NCBI GenBank assembly: GCA_963727635.1
Contig: CAVSHP010000027.1
Span: 1-64,000, forward strand
Direction: 5' to 3'
Origin: SZUA-36 sp963727635
GTDB taxonomy: Bacteria; Pseudomonadota; Gammaproteobacteria; Xanthomonadales; SZUA-36
Length of the DNA: 64,000 bases
Shown: positions 1 to 11,100 of the stretch, piece by piece
Numbering within the stretch: the stretch's first letter is position 1
How the letters are laid out: each line of letters starts with the position of its first letter
Program-made: the position numbers and the translations under genes
The notes under the pieces: model-generated
The model's input: only the letters and a program-made list of their open reading frames with translations
What the model was told of the DNA's origin: nothing
Databases searched by the model: none

Positions 1-54
1 AAACAGCTTCAGTCTCGAATTGTCTATAAAAACTGACGTAGAATAAAGGCAATG

Positions 55-79
55 AACAGGTCATGTGTGATGACCTGTT
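55..79 (+). terminator. Perfect 10-bp inverted repeat upstream of the kinase gene
   Basis: AACAGGTCAT and ATGACCTGTT are separated by a 5-base loop and followed by a short TTTT-containing stretch. It could be a weak rho-independent terminator of a gene left of the window, or an operator for the kinase gene that starts about 40 bases downstream. The short T run makes the terminator reading only moderately likely. Confidence 0.4.
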
Positions 80-117
80 TTAGCGTGTGCACTGCGAGAA
101 TATTATTGGTTTCATGA

Positions 118-3100
118 ATGTCGATTGATATCAAAATCCCCGGTTACGAACTGATCGAAGAGATCGGCGCCGGTGGTATGGCCAAGGTTTATCTCGGTAT
201 GCAAGTCTTGCTTGAGCGAAAAGTCGCCATCAAGATACTGCACCAGAGGCTTTCAGCTGAAAGCGATGAATTCAAAAAGCGGTTCTTCACTGAAGGCCGC
301 GTTCTGGCCAAATTGCAGCATGACAATATTGTCACGATCATTGATATCGGTGAGGTCGATGGCATGCTGTACATGGCCATGGAGTATGTTGAAAACGGTA
401 CGCTGACCGACTGGTTGAAAAAGCAGGAAGTAAGCGTAGACCAGCTATCCAGATCTGTTCAAAAGTTGGTTTGGCCCTGCACGCGGTACACATGAAGCAC
501 ATCGTGCACAGGGATTTGAAGCCTTCCAATATCCTGCTGCGCAACATCAATACACCGTTATTGACTGATTTTGGTATTGCACGTGAAACCGATCAGGAAC
601 AGGGGCTGACACAGACCGGACATATTCTCGGCACACTGCAGTACATGAGCCCGGAACAAATCCGGGGTATGCACGTCGACCACCGTTCTGACATTTATGC
701 CCTGGGTTTGATGTTCTATCGCCTGTTGGTTGGACGCCTGCCGTTCGTCGCGAACAGTCAGTATGATTTGTCCCGCATGCAATGCGAGGACATACCGCCA
801 CCGTTACCACCACATTTGGCAGTTATCCAGCCCGTCATAGATGGAATGCTTGCCAAAGACCCCGCGGACCGCTTCCAAAGCTGTCTTGAAATTCTGGGTA
901 AGGCGGTTCAAAACCTGCCAGTGACCGATGATGAGTTTGCTGAGGGAACTGGAAGGTGCAACGCGGATCTACTGGATGTCAGCCAACTGAGCGACCCCAG
1001 TTTTGGTTCCGGTCGCCACAGTGGTCAGTTTTCAGATCGATATTCTGACCGTTTTTCCGCACGGCATTCAGGTCAATTTACTCGTCGCTCAAACCGATAC
1101 ACAGACGTCCCGGGGTTACGAAGCAGACCCGCATGATGCACCGGCGAACAGGGCAGGGCTCAAGGGGGGGCTCGAAATTTAAGAAGATCCTTATGTTCGG
1201 TCTGCCGACGCTGGTACTGTAGTGGCCGAACCGTTCTGTATTTCACGATTTGGTATGTGCCCTCTATGCTGGCTTGTCAGAGGCAAACGAGCGAAGGGTG
1301 GAAAATTATCTGCGCCGGGTGGACGCCGATTTGCTCAAGCTGCAAATTGACAGTCCGCCCGAAGACAATGCTGGGTATATGAATTACGCAAGGCCCTGGC
1401 CCTTGCGCCGGGTTACGGACCAGCCCTTGACAGGGCACGTGAAATTGCCGAGTTCTATGAAACCGATGCCCGCGACCTTATTGATGAGGACAAGTTTAAA
1501 GAAGCCGGGTGAGCGACTTTACAATTCAAAAAGGGTCTGGAAATAGACCCTGAATACGAAAACCTGGTAGTTCTCGAAGATGAAAACTCACGACCATGGA
1601 GGAACAGCAGCGCCAGGCGGAAATCGCCGAAGCTCTCTCGCAAGTTGCTTCTGATTACCAGGCACAGGGCATGTTGATCGAACCGGAAGACACAAACGCA
1701 TATGCTGCCTTCAAAAAAGTTCTGGAACTCTGACCCGCAAAATAGCACCGCCACGGATGGTCTTAATCGATTCTGTCCAGCCTGATGGATGAAGCAGAAC
1801 AAAACGTTGATAGGGTGATCTGGAGTCTGCCGGAAACCAGGTACAAAAAGCATCTTTACTATTTCCGAATTCCAGGCAGGTAAATGAAGTCAAGACAAAG
1901 ATTGCAGTCACACAGCGGGCCATTCGTGAGCAGGGAGAAGTGGAGGAGTTTCTCCGCGTAGCCCAACAGCAGATGGACGATGGCAAGTACATTGAACCCG
2001 CATCCGATAATGCCCTCGACAGCTATACAGAAGTATTGAATCGACACCTGATAACCAGGCAGCGATCGATGGCCTGGCGCAAATCGCCGCTCATTTCACT
2101 ACCCTGGCAAAGAGGCGTTGGAGCGTGGGGAGGTTAGCGAAGCGCTGAGATTGGCAACCGGCGGACTGCTCGCAGCGCCTGATAATGCAGAATTGCTCTC
2201 GATACAAACACAGTCCACGGGTCGGCTCAGCGCGCGCGAACAGGAAATCCAGTCCACACTTCAGGAAGCACAAAGGTTGGTGTTATCCGGCAAGTTCCTG
2301 CCTCCCGGTGACAATGCGCTGGATTTGTTCAATGCTGTGGAGAGTTTGGATCCCGGCAACCAGCAGGCTGCAAGGGGGCTCGAGCGTTTGCCCGACCAGG
2401 TATTTGAAGAAGCCAGCCAGCTTGGCAAGTTGGGTAATTTCCGGGGTGCAAAAAATCTGCTCGAAACTGCACAGGAATCTCTTGGTAAGCAGGCAAGATT
2501 TGGTGACATGATCAAGGAGATGGATAACTCCATTGCGCAACAGGCACAGGAAGAGCTTTTGCAGGATTTGCTCGAGTCATCGCGTAAACTGATCGCAACT
2601 CAACCGATGACACTCGATGTTATCGATCAGTCTGCCCAGGCTCTTGACGAGATAAAAGGCAATTCCCGGGAAACCTGAGTGCGGCCAGCCAACTGGGTGA
2701 TTTGATCAATGCGGTCAGCAGCAGTGCACTGCAGATCAGCGAAGGCGGCAGAGAGGAGTCGGGTTTCCTGTTATTGGATCGTGCCTTGAGTCATTACCAG
2801 GGTAATCAGCGTCTTCTTGAAACACGCAGTGCGCTTGAAAGAGCTAAACGGGAGCGCCTTGCTGAAGAGGCCGCTTGGCTGCATTGAAAGGACAGTTGGC
2901 GATTGACGCTGTGCCATGGGGTGAAGTTACTGAAATTCGTGATGCCAATGGCAATGTTCAGGAGTTACCTGCTAGCCATTCAACACCGCTGCTGGTAACC
3001 CTGATGGCAGGAAGTTATACGGTTTCAGTACGCAATAGCGATGGTGGTTCGCCGCAGGACCTGAAGGTGAACGTGGTGGCCCAGCAAACCGCTACGGCAA

Positions 3101-3156
3101 CCGCAAAGTTCAAAACATTGACAGCCGATGATTACTTCGAGAGGTCGAACTGGTAG
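118..3156 (+). pseudogene. Ser/Thr protein kinase with C-terminal repeats and PEGA-like domain, multiply frameshifted
   Basis: Eukaryotic-like (Hanks-type) protein kinase, expected to phosphorylate Ser/Thr on partner proteins. The start at 118 leads straight into the kinase fold: glycine loop GAGGMAKVYLG (residues 17-27), VAIK lysine at 39, then in a second frame HRDLKPSN, TDFGIARE and a GTLQYMSPEQ activation segment. The first break is near 468, where restoring one G in a GG run rejoins KLGLALHAV. After about 1140 the frame is lost several more times. Recognisable pieces follow: a possible membrane segment (about 1180-1215), repeat-like helical units with the pattern PASDNALDSYTEVL / PPGDNALDLFNAVE (about 1980-2680), and a terminal PEGA-like beta domain (about 2880-3156, AIDAVPWGEVTEI). 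Intact length would be about 1000 residues: cytoplasmic kinase, one membrane pass and a periplasmic sensor part. Whether the indels are real decay or sequence error cannot be settled from sequence alone. Confidence 0.75.
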
Positions 3157-3159
3157 CGC

Positions 3160-4472
3160 ATGATCAGGGTAAACCCGTCAATCCGGATTCAATGCGTCAC
3201 GCTCGCAGCAGGACTGTTCCTGGCAGTTGCGGCACATGCTGATTTCAAACGGGATTATGGCGCAGGCGTGCGCGACTACAACTCGGGCGACTATGCCGAT
3301 GCCATAGAAAAGCTGCAGAAAGCAATCGATGAGGAATCAAAATCACAGGAGCAAGTCCGGATTTACGGTATGCGCTATGAACCTTATATCCCTTATTACT
3401 TCCTGGGTCAGGCTAAATTCAAGAGCGGTGATTGCGCGGGTGCGCTTGCCGCCTGGAAAGAAGCCCATTGCGCAAGGGGTGGTGACGGGCCAGGAACAAT
3501 TTTCTGAATTACAAAGCAATATGGCTGCTTGCGATTCGGTGAAAGTGGATGGTCACGCGCATTGCGCAGTCCGCAGAAGCTGCCATCGGTACGCTAGAGG
3601 ACAATATCAACCGTTTCGCTCAACTTAAGAGTGAAAAGTTATTGTCATCCGAATGGGCCAGCCGCTGGGAGCCCGAAATAAATACGGCACGCTGCAACCG
3701 CGCAGTCCCTGAAGAAAAGGCTCGCGACTGCCGTGGCTGACACCGATGAAGCGGGTATTAAAGCTGTCGAGTCCGAGGCAAAACGAGCAGCAGAAGCTGT
3801 TAATGGTACACGCGGCATGGCAATCGCAAGGGCGGATTCATCAAGGAAAATGCTGCTCAGAATAAACTTAAACAAAGAAATGATGCACGTCAGACGTTAA
3901 CGCGGGCAATGGATTCAGGCAAGTCTGTCCGGTTTAACCAGGGCAGTGAACAGATGGCATCGCTTCAGAAGCAGTTGGAAACCTTGTTACAACAGGGATC
4001 TGCGGCAATTGATAACGATGCAATAATGCCGCAGGAGTATCTGGATCTGGCGCAAGAAATCAGCAATGTAAGCCGTCGTTATGCGTCTGCGGAACAGGAC
4101 TGGCAAGCGCAGCAACGCCTGGCTGAATCTGCAGCAGCCGATGCCGCTGCTGCCCAGGCCGCGAAGATTCGTCGAATACCGCCGACTGCTCTGAAAACCG
4201 TGGCAGAGGCCTATTTCGCCGGTAACTACCAATTGGCCATTGACCTTTCAGACCCCGACCAGTTGGATGAGGACCGGGCCAAGATACAGGCCTTGCTGTT
4301 CCGCGCCGCGGCCAACTTCAAGCTCTATGTGCTTTCCGGTGAAAAAAATACCCAGGCCCGCCAGCGTAGCGAAGACGATATCCGGTCAATAAAGCGACTG
4401 AATAAGGATTTCTCACCCTACATCGCCGCGTTTTCACCCAAGTTTCTCGAGCTGTTCCGTCAAACCGGGTAA
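3160..4472 (+). pseudogene. Periplasmic repeat (TPR-like) protein downstream of the kinase, frameshifted
   Basis: Starts 3 bases after the kinase reading frame ends, so the two are probably co-transcribed. The N-terminus has a clear signal peptide (LAAGLFLAVAAHA). A TPR-like unit follows: DYNSGDYADAIEKLQKAID, then YGMRYEPYIPYYFLGQAKFK. The frame changes near 3470, near 3550 and again between about 3680 and 3900. Reading across the changes gives a plausible helical, Ala/Glu-rich middle (TRIAQSAEAAIGTLEDNI) and a C-terminal module (3909-4472) with LKTVAEAYFAGNYQLAID and ending FSPKFLELFRQTG. I recognise no named family. The YGM.Y...PYY motif recurs in the protein at 16714, which supports real homology. 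Inferred role: an envelope partner of the kinase. What it binds is unknown. Confidence 0.6.
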
Positions 4473-4712
4473 CCTTTTAATTGAGTCAAAAGCCACTCAT
4501 CAGGACGTTTTCACTTCAGAAAAATACCAGTTGTATCGCCGCATTTAATTGACCTAAAGGTGCAAAGGGGTTAACCTTTAGCAAATATGTGTGAAGTTAT
4601 GTGTCTTATACAAAATCCGTCACACAACATAACAAAACAGGGACACCAGCAATAAATTTTTCAGAAAGTTAATATTACTCGTTTAATTCAACTTGATAAT
4701 GAGAGATCAAAT

Positions 4713-6095
4713 ATGAAAAGTCGTATGCTTGCATTGTTAACCCTCTTAACGATCTCAGTCTCGATATTCGCGCAAGACCCGGTGGCCGTTATTACTCTTG
4801 ACGTAACCGGCGGCGGTGATGCGGCAGAACCTTCGTCAAACTCATCCTTCGGATTTACTTTGACAGGTGGCACAAAAAATACAGATTGCACCTTCAGCTA
4901 TACAGTCAGTGGTAGCGCAACCGAGGGTGTTGACTATGCGACTTTAGCGCCGCTTACTTTTACCGCTAACACATCCGTTGCGTCAATTCCCGTGACTGTA
5001 ATTGATGACTCCCTTGTAGAAGGGACTGAAACGGTTACTCTCACTTTGTTGGATCCATCTGCTCAGAACTCAAATTGTCCAAGTATCCAATTAGGCGCAT
5101 CTACTGCAGCAAATGTAAATATTCTTGACAATGACGTCGTACCGACGACAACTACCACGACGGTAGCACCGACGACGACCACGACGGCAGCACCGACGAC
5201 GACCACGACGGCAGCACCGACGACGACCACGACGGCAGCACCGACGACGACCACGACGGCAGCACCGACGACGACCACGACGGCAGCACCGACGACGACC
5301 ACGACGGCAGCACCGACGACGACCACGACGGCAGCACCGACGACGACCACGACGGCAGGATCGACGACGACCACGACGGCAGCACCGACGACGACCACGA
5401 CGGCAGGATCGACGACGACCACGACGGCAGGACCGACGACGACCACGACGGCAGCACCGACGACGACCACGACGGCAGGATCGACGACGACCACGACGGC
5501 AGGATCGACGACGACCACGACGGCAGGATCGACGACGACCACGACGGCAGGACCGACGACGACAACCACAGCGGTAGCAACGACGACGACGACACAACGA
5601 CGACACCGACGACGACAACTACGCTTCCCCCAGGCACTCCGGAATTGACGCTTGTTAAGACAGCTGATCCGTCAACATTTGATATGGAGGGAGTGGCGAT
5701 TAATTACACTTACCTGGTGAGCAGCACCGGAACCGCGCCAGTCATCGGTCCGATCACGGTTACGGATTCTCGTATGACGGTAACCTGTCCGCTTGTCAAC
5801 ACGGTCGGCAACAATGATGACAATCTTGATCCGGGTGAATCGTTGATTTGTACATCATGCCCTGGTAACCACCTTAGCTGATGTAAGTCTTGGCTATATT
5901 TTGACCAGTTCAGTTGCCCAGGGAGCGAACGTAAGTTCAGCGCCTGTCGACATCAGCGTTCTGCTCAGTTCAGAGGGGATCCCGACATTAACTGAATGGT
6001 CGATGATCATGCTTTCATTCCTGTTCCTGTTAATGGGCGTAGGTTCATTTACGCAGAAGGCAAAAGATTTAATATATTTGCGTAATAAATGGTAA
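4713..6095 (+). pseudogene. Surface protein: signal peptide, Calx-beta domain, PTTTTTAA repeat linker, DUF11/DUF7507-like domain, IPTL-CTERM tail; frame broken at least twice
   Basis: Predicted exported protein with a modular layout. Signal peptide: residues 1-20 (ALLTLLTISVSIFA). Calx-beta-type domain: about 25-140, with GSATEGVDYA and DDSLVEGTETVTLTL. A low-complexity Thr linker follows, coded by 24-bp tandem repeats. Near 5590-5645 the frame shifts: the upstream frame ends in an unrelated RRHRRR tail while the right frame continues TLPPGTPELTLVKTADPSTF, typical of DUF11/DUF7507-like surface repeats. A second shift near 5860-5900 leads to GIPTLTEWSMIMLSFLFLL plus a basic tail, the IPTL-CTERM sorting signature. 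In that family the tail is thought to direct processing or anchoring at the envelope. No protein-sorting enzyme is visible here. A terminator follows directly. Confidence 0.75.
5142..5576 (+). repeat. 24-bp in-frame tandem repeat coding PTTTTTAA
   Basis: About 16 uninterrupted 24-bp units of the type CCGACGACGACCACGACGGC plus AGCA run from 5169 to 5552. Degenerate units lie at both ends (a 27-bp unit at 5142 and one at 5553). Unit variants end GCAGCA or GCAGGA, giving PTTTTTAA, GSTTTTTA or GPTTTTTA. Variants are mixed in order, as expected for slippage or unequal exchange. The coded product would be an extended, probably O-glycosylatable Thr-rich stalk between two globular domains. There are no spacers, so it is not a CRISPR array. 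Confidence 0.95.
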
Positions 6096-6097
6096 GA

Positions 6098-6132
6098 CAA
6101 AAAAATGGCGGCCAACTGGTCGCCATTTTTTT
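6098..6132 (+). terminator. Rho-independent terminator after the IPTL-CTERM gene
   Basis: An A-rich lead, the stem AATGGCG/CGCCATT and a run of seven T lie immediately after the stop at 6095. The A run on the other side means it could act in both directions. Confidence 0.85.
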
Positions 6133-6239
6133 CGCTAAATGTGATTAGGCAAGTTGTGGTGGTTCTGCTAGACTTTGATAGTATAAATAATCCGACATCA
6201 ATTCGCAGTCAAGATCAAACATAAACTGGAGAATTAGTC

Positions 6240-7672
6240 ATGCAAGCTACTTTAAAGCTATTTCTAACCTTTGTATTACTTGCTGTTTTCCGTGAATGCT
6301 TTTGCAGACAGTGCAGTCCCATTAGCGACCCGGACTTGTAGCCGTCAATCGGCGCATGGTTTTCCGGTTTACCAATTGATCAATTGCCCCCGGGTGCGCG
6401 CTCGTTGGGTTTAGGTGGCGCATTTGTAGGTGTCGCAGATGACGCAACTGCCGCAATTGCAAATCCTGGGGGATTGACGATTTTGACGGCAAAGGAATTT
6501 TCAATAAATGTGCCGGAATTCAGATTCCGATGTCGGCTTTTTTGACCCGGATGCATTTGATTCAACCGTTTCAAACGCTGGGCCGGGCCGAATGAACAAA
6601 CAGTATTCAGACTCAGAGTACAGATGTTTCATTTGCCAGTTTTGTTATGCCTTTTGATCGTTGGGTTTTTCGGCCTATTATGTAAACCAGTTGAACTTCA
6701 CATCTGTATCAAACTGGCGGTCCGGACGTAGTTACAAGCACCAAATTATTGAGACAATTACAACACCAATAACTCCATTGACAGCTCAATATGATGGATA
6801 TGGAATCAGTGGAGCTTTCGGGTAACCGATTCGTTCTCCATCGGTTTGACCGTGCGAGTACAGCAAGTTTGATATTACAGTCTATGGATAATTGGCAAGT
6901 AGATAATTTTAATGATATAGAATTTGATCTGGCTTTACAAAATCCGGAATATACCGCGGAACAATATGCGGACGTTGTTCGGATGAATTCCGTTATTCAC
7001 GGCATCAATTGATGAAAGCAAAAGTGATACGACATTTAGCGTTGGTTTATTGTACAGCCTCAATAGCAGTTGGTCGTTCGGACTCGTATATCGACAGGGT
7101 GCAGAGTTCAACGTAAGTACCAATACCACGGGGTCTTATAACCTCGATTGCACTGGTAACAGTGCGTGCAACGGCCAAATGTGAACGAATTTCTGAGCGG
7201 CATTTCCGATGTCGTCAGCAACATGCATTACGGCACACTTCTTCAAAGATCAAAGTTCCTGACACATTATCTTTTGGTATCGGTTGGCGTCCCTCCGACC
7301 GTGGTTGATTTCATTTGATGTCAATCGAATAGGATATGGCGACACAACACCGATGCGTACCATCACCCAGGGTTTGGGTCTGATGTCAACAGCGACGGTC
7401 AACTGACTGAAGAAATTAAAGATGGAACAACTTATCATCTGGGTGTTGAGAAGGTGTTCGTACTGCAAAGCAATAACACGTTCAGTATCCGTGGAGGCGC
7501 TTTCACTATTGAAGACCATGACGGCATAAAAAATATCGACAGTAGCGATACGGCTTTCACGGTCGGCATCGGCACGACCTTTGGCAGCATGAGCCAGTTC
7601 CAGATGGACCTCGGCGCGTCATTTTCCGATGCCACGAACAACATCATCCTGTCAGGTATTTATCGCTTTTAA
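6240..7672 (+). pseudogene. FadL/OmpP1-like outer-membrane beta-barrel protein, multiply frameshifted
   Basis: An ATG at 6240 opens a signal-peptide-like segment (LKLFLTFVLLAV, then after a shift NAFADSA). Next comes GARSLGLGGAFVGVADDA, followed by TAAIANPGGL, the N-terminal signature of FadL/OmpP1-type and related barrels, in which this region forms the plug or first strand. The frame is lost repeatedly between about 6290 and 7450. In-frame islands (6791-7012, 7454-7672) show alternating, strand-like composition. The end, SMSQFQMDLGASF then ILSGIYRF, closes with the C-terminal aromatic residue expected for BAM-inserted barrels. An intact protein would be about 475 residues. Substrate is unknown; long hydrophobic compounds are usual for the family. 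The last 33 codons and terminator recur at 16385. Confidence 0.65.
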
Positions 7673-7775
7673 GTGTTCCACCTGTTTTGAATCCAGGTGT
7701 CCAAAGAGGTGCCTGAGCGAAAAGAAAGCCCCGGCATTTTTCCGGGGCTTTTTTATATGTGAACTGGCTCGCTGC
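7577..7775 (+). repeat. Copy A of a dispersed duplication (barrel 3' end plus terminator)
   Basis: Aligns base for base over long stretches with 16384-16585. The coding part (ATGAGCCAGTTCCAGATGGA onward) is nearly identical, the untranslated part more diverged, and the terminator stem and the following TATATGTGAACTGG are kept. Copy A is attached to the rest of its gene; copy B is not. Confidence 0.85.
7726..7754 (+). terminator. Rho-independent terminator of the outer-membrane gene
   Basis: Stem AAGCCCCGG/CCGGGGCTT with a 7-base loop and a following T run, 54 bases after the barrel gene stop. A near-identical copy lies at 16536-16565. Confidence 0.9.
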
Positions 7776-8184
7776 ATCCATAACCTTTCTACCATTTTCA
7801 TGAAGACTGATAGTTCCGGGCGTATTGTCACCTGATGGACCTGCCTTTGTCCGGGAAGTAAAATCATATATTTCACCCGAATAGTGAAAAGACACACTAC
7901 TGAATTTATTTGCAGTGGATGCCGGATTTTGCAATAGAATAGCAATGATCACGGCCTCACAGACCGACAAAATTGCAGTAGATACCGATGAAAAATTAGT
8001 GACCCGTTAGCATCGATAAGCCGGAGCTTTTACTGGTCAGCGTGAATGACCCGGAGGTCGGCTACACCGTGTGTTCGAATGCTGCGCTGAACGCCATACG
8101 GTCTTTTTTGAGCACGGAGTTTTAGCGCGAAACCCTGTCAGTTCGATGAAAGGGTTATCAACATAGTCGCATAGGAATTCACAG
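7776..8184. other. Gene-free spacer
   Basis: About 400 bases between the barrel-gene terminator and the next gene. I see no convincing reading frame on either strand, no RNA gene and no repeat. The promoter for the gene at 8185 must lie here, but no strong -35/-10 pair stands out. Confidence 0.5.
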
Positions 8185-11100
8185 ATGTCACCGACAATTA
8201 ACGGGTGTTTACGAAGCTGTTTATTAGCCTTTTTATGGCTGTTGAGCCAAGCAGTTTCCGCCCAAGATTTATCCTTCACTGCCAGTGGTGAGTTGATGTC
8301 CTCATCGGAGTTGCTCGAAGGCCGGGTGACCCTGACCTTCAGTGGCGCCGAGTCGGTATACGATGTGTTGGTCTTTGCCCGTGCCCAGAAAGACAGGGAA
8401 CTCATCGGCGAATCCGACTATTGGGAACCAGGGACAAGGCAGGATTTCGACCTCCACCTGGAATCTGCGCAAGCTGTTCCCGGTGATTACCACTTGCTAA
8501 TTGAGGTCGCATTTCGCGACCAGAATGGCTCGAACCTGAGTGTCGTTGTTCCTTTGCCATATGGTGTTGGCGCGCCTGAGGGTCTGGAAGCCCCAGTACT
8601 GGAACAAGAAACAGATGGCAACGCGGTTTCGGTAGCCATAGAGGGAGCCCGGATCAACTGGCATTTGTCAGGGAACGGTCTGTCCGAGGTGTTCCTGACG
8701 CTTACGACTGGGCCTTGTTGGGCTTCGTTACCCTCATTAACACCCTCTACTGAAAACATCGTGCTGGAAAAAACGGACAATCGCCCGGCTATCCCCAATT
8801 GGCGCTATGGACAAAAGGCTCGGGTGGAATGGGTGCAAGACGGTCGCCACTTTAGCCGCATTTTCGATTGGGAACTGCACACTAACGCGTATGGAGCGTG
8901 GATAGAAAAGCCAGTGCTCGATACGCTGGCCTGGTGGCAGAAATTGACATGGCGGTGGATATTGGCAGTGTTGAGCGCCGCCGGAATCGGTTTGCTTGCT
9001 TGGCGGGCCCGCAGAAATTCTGGTGGATCTTTGTCCAGCCTCAGTCGGGAAGAATGGATCGGCGGCATCACTTTGTTCGTTCTCACAGCCTGGTCGCTTA
9101 GCCACACCAACCCAATGCTCTGGTTTACCAACACCTGGTCCACTGGTGGCGACGTGGCCTCCCAGGTCTTTTATGCCAAGATCTTCATGGAATGGTTACC
9201 AACCGGCAAGATATCGGGCTGGCTTCCCGAGAGCTTTGCCGGCTTTCCGGCGTTTACCTTCTACTTTCCATTTCCCTTTACCCTGGCAGGGCTGCTGCAG
9301 TTTGTGGTCGGCCAACAGGTGGCCTTCAAACTGGTCAGCATGCTGCCGGTCTTTTTGCTGCCCGTTGCAACCTACACTATGGGTTGGTTCTGGGGCTGGC
9401 GCATACCGCTTCGCTTATTGGCAGCAGCCGGGGCGACAGCATTTATTCTCGGCAGTGCCACCTCGATCTGGGGTGGTAATGTCCTGGCCCAGCTGGCGGG
9501 TGAGTTCGCCTACAGTTGGGGGATGGTTTTTGCGGTATTGTTCTGGGGTGCATTGATGCGTGCACTACGTGCCGGGGGCCGCTGGTGGCTGCTGGCAGGC
9601 GTACTCGAGGCGCTGGTTGCCCTCTCACACGGCTATGCCTTGCTGGTTGGCGGCTTTGGCGCTTTTTTCTACCTGCTTGTCTCACACGATACGCGGCGGG
9701 ATCTTCGCATCATTTTGCAGGTGCACTTGCTGGCTTTTTTGCTGGTGGGATTCTGGTTAATACCGTTGGTGGAAAATCTGCCCTGGACCATTCCAAATGA
9801 CACGCCCACAGCAATCGAAGGCTGGCGAATGGTGTGGCCGAGCACCCTGTGGCCCCTGACATTGGGGTTGATACCGCTGGTATTGATACTCACTCGGTCG
9901 CCGCAGAGTTGGCCACGTGGCATCTTCTTCCTGCTTGGTATTGTTTTGCTGGGGACATTTGGCTTCATCGTGGGGTCGCGTCTGGGCCTGGCGGATCTCC
10001 GCTTTTTCCCCTATGCCCAGTGGGCGTTTGCCACCGCCTGCGGAGCCTCACTGGGCTGGGGTTTGCAGCGTTGGTTGCGTCCCGCGGCATTACCGTTGGC
10101 CATCGTCATCACAATTGCGATGGGCGCATGGTGGGGGTCACAGCTTGGGCCGTTGGAGAGCTGGAGTCGCTGGAACCTTTCAGGTTACGAAAGCAAAGCG
10201 ACGTGGCCATACTACCTGGCTACCGCACAAACCAACGCAGGCCCTCTGCAAGGCCCGCGCCTGGTCTTCGAGCATGACCCGGCTAACTCGGACCTGGGAT
10301 CAACCCGTACGCTGGAGGCGCTACCAATGTTTGGCTCAAGGCCTGCTTTGGAGGGCCTGTATATGGAATCAGCAACCTCCGGGCCTTTCATCTATCAGAT
10401 CCAGGCCGAGATATCCGAGCGACCTTCGTCGCCCCTGACCCGTTATCCGTCATCCGCCCGCTCGGTCGAGCATATGGCGGGTCATCTTGACGAGTTTTAC
10501 GTCAACCGTTTGATTCTGCGCTCCTCTAAAAAGAAGGCACTGTTCGAGGCCGACCCCAGGTTCCAACTTATTGCAAAGCATGGGCCCCTGAATACGTACG
10601 AATTCAAGGGCTTACAGACTCATCTGGTTGATATTATAACCATACCCCTGGTCGGCAGGGACCGCGATGGTTGGTTAAGGCACGCCTTTCGCCAATTTCT
10701 GGTGGCCTTTCCTTACCAGCAACGTCATGTGTACCTGGCGCCAGGCGAACAGCTGCCCGAAAGCAAACCTGGTCAAGCCTCCGGCAAGGTCGAGGTCAAA
10801 GAGTTCACCCGCGAGCGGTTGGTATTTGAAACCGACAGCCCGGGCCAGCCGCATCTGATCCGCATGACGTATCATCCCCGCTGGGTTAGCAAAGGTGGCG
10901 AAGAAATCTATCTGATCGAGCCATCGTTCATGCTGATTTATCCGCGGACATCCACTGTTGAACTGGTTTACGGCTGGAGTAACGGAGGGAGAATCGGCGC
11001 CGTGTTCAGCCTGTTAGGACTCGTGATGTTAGTCGCGGGACTGTTGTGGCGTCCGCTACGACGCCCGATCGTCAATATGCCCGAGCCATCAGTTCAGCGA

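Noticed and set aside
5142..5576. CRISPR-like array
   Set aside because: The repeats are contiguous, in frame and without spacers, and there are no cas genes.
5063..5637. Long minus-strand reading frames coding Val/Gly or Arg/Cys repeats
   Set aside because: They are mirror readings of the 24-bp tandem repeat and have no start context or domain.
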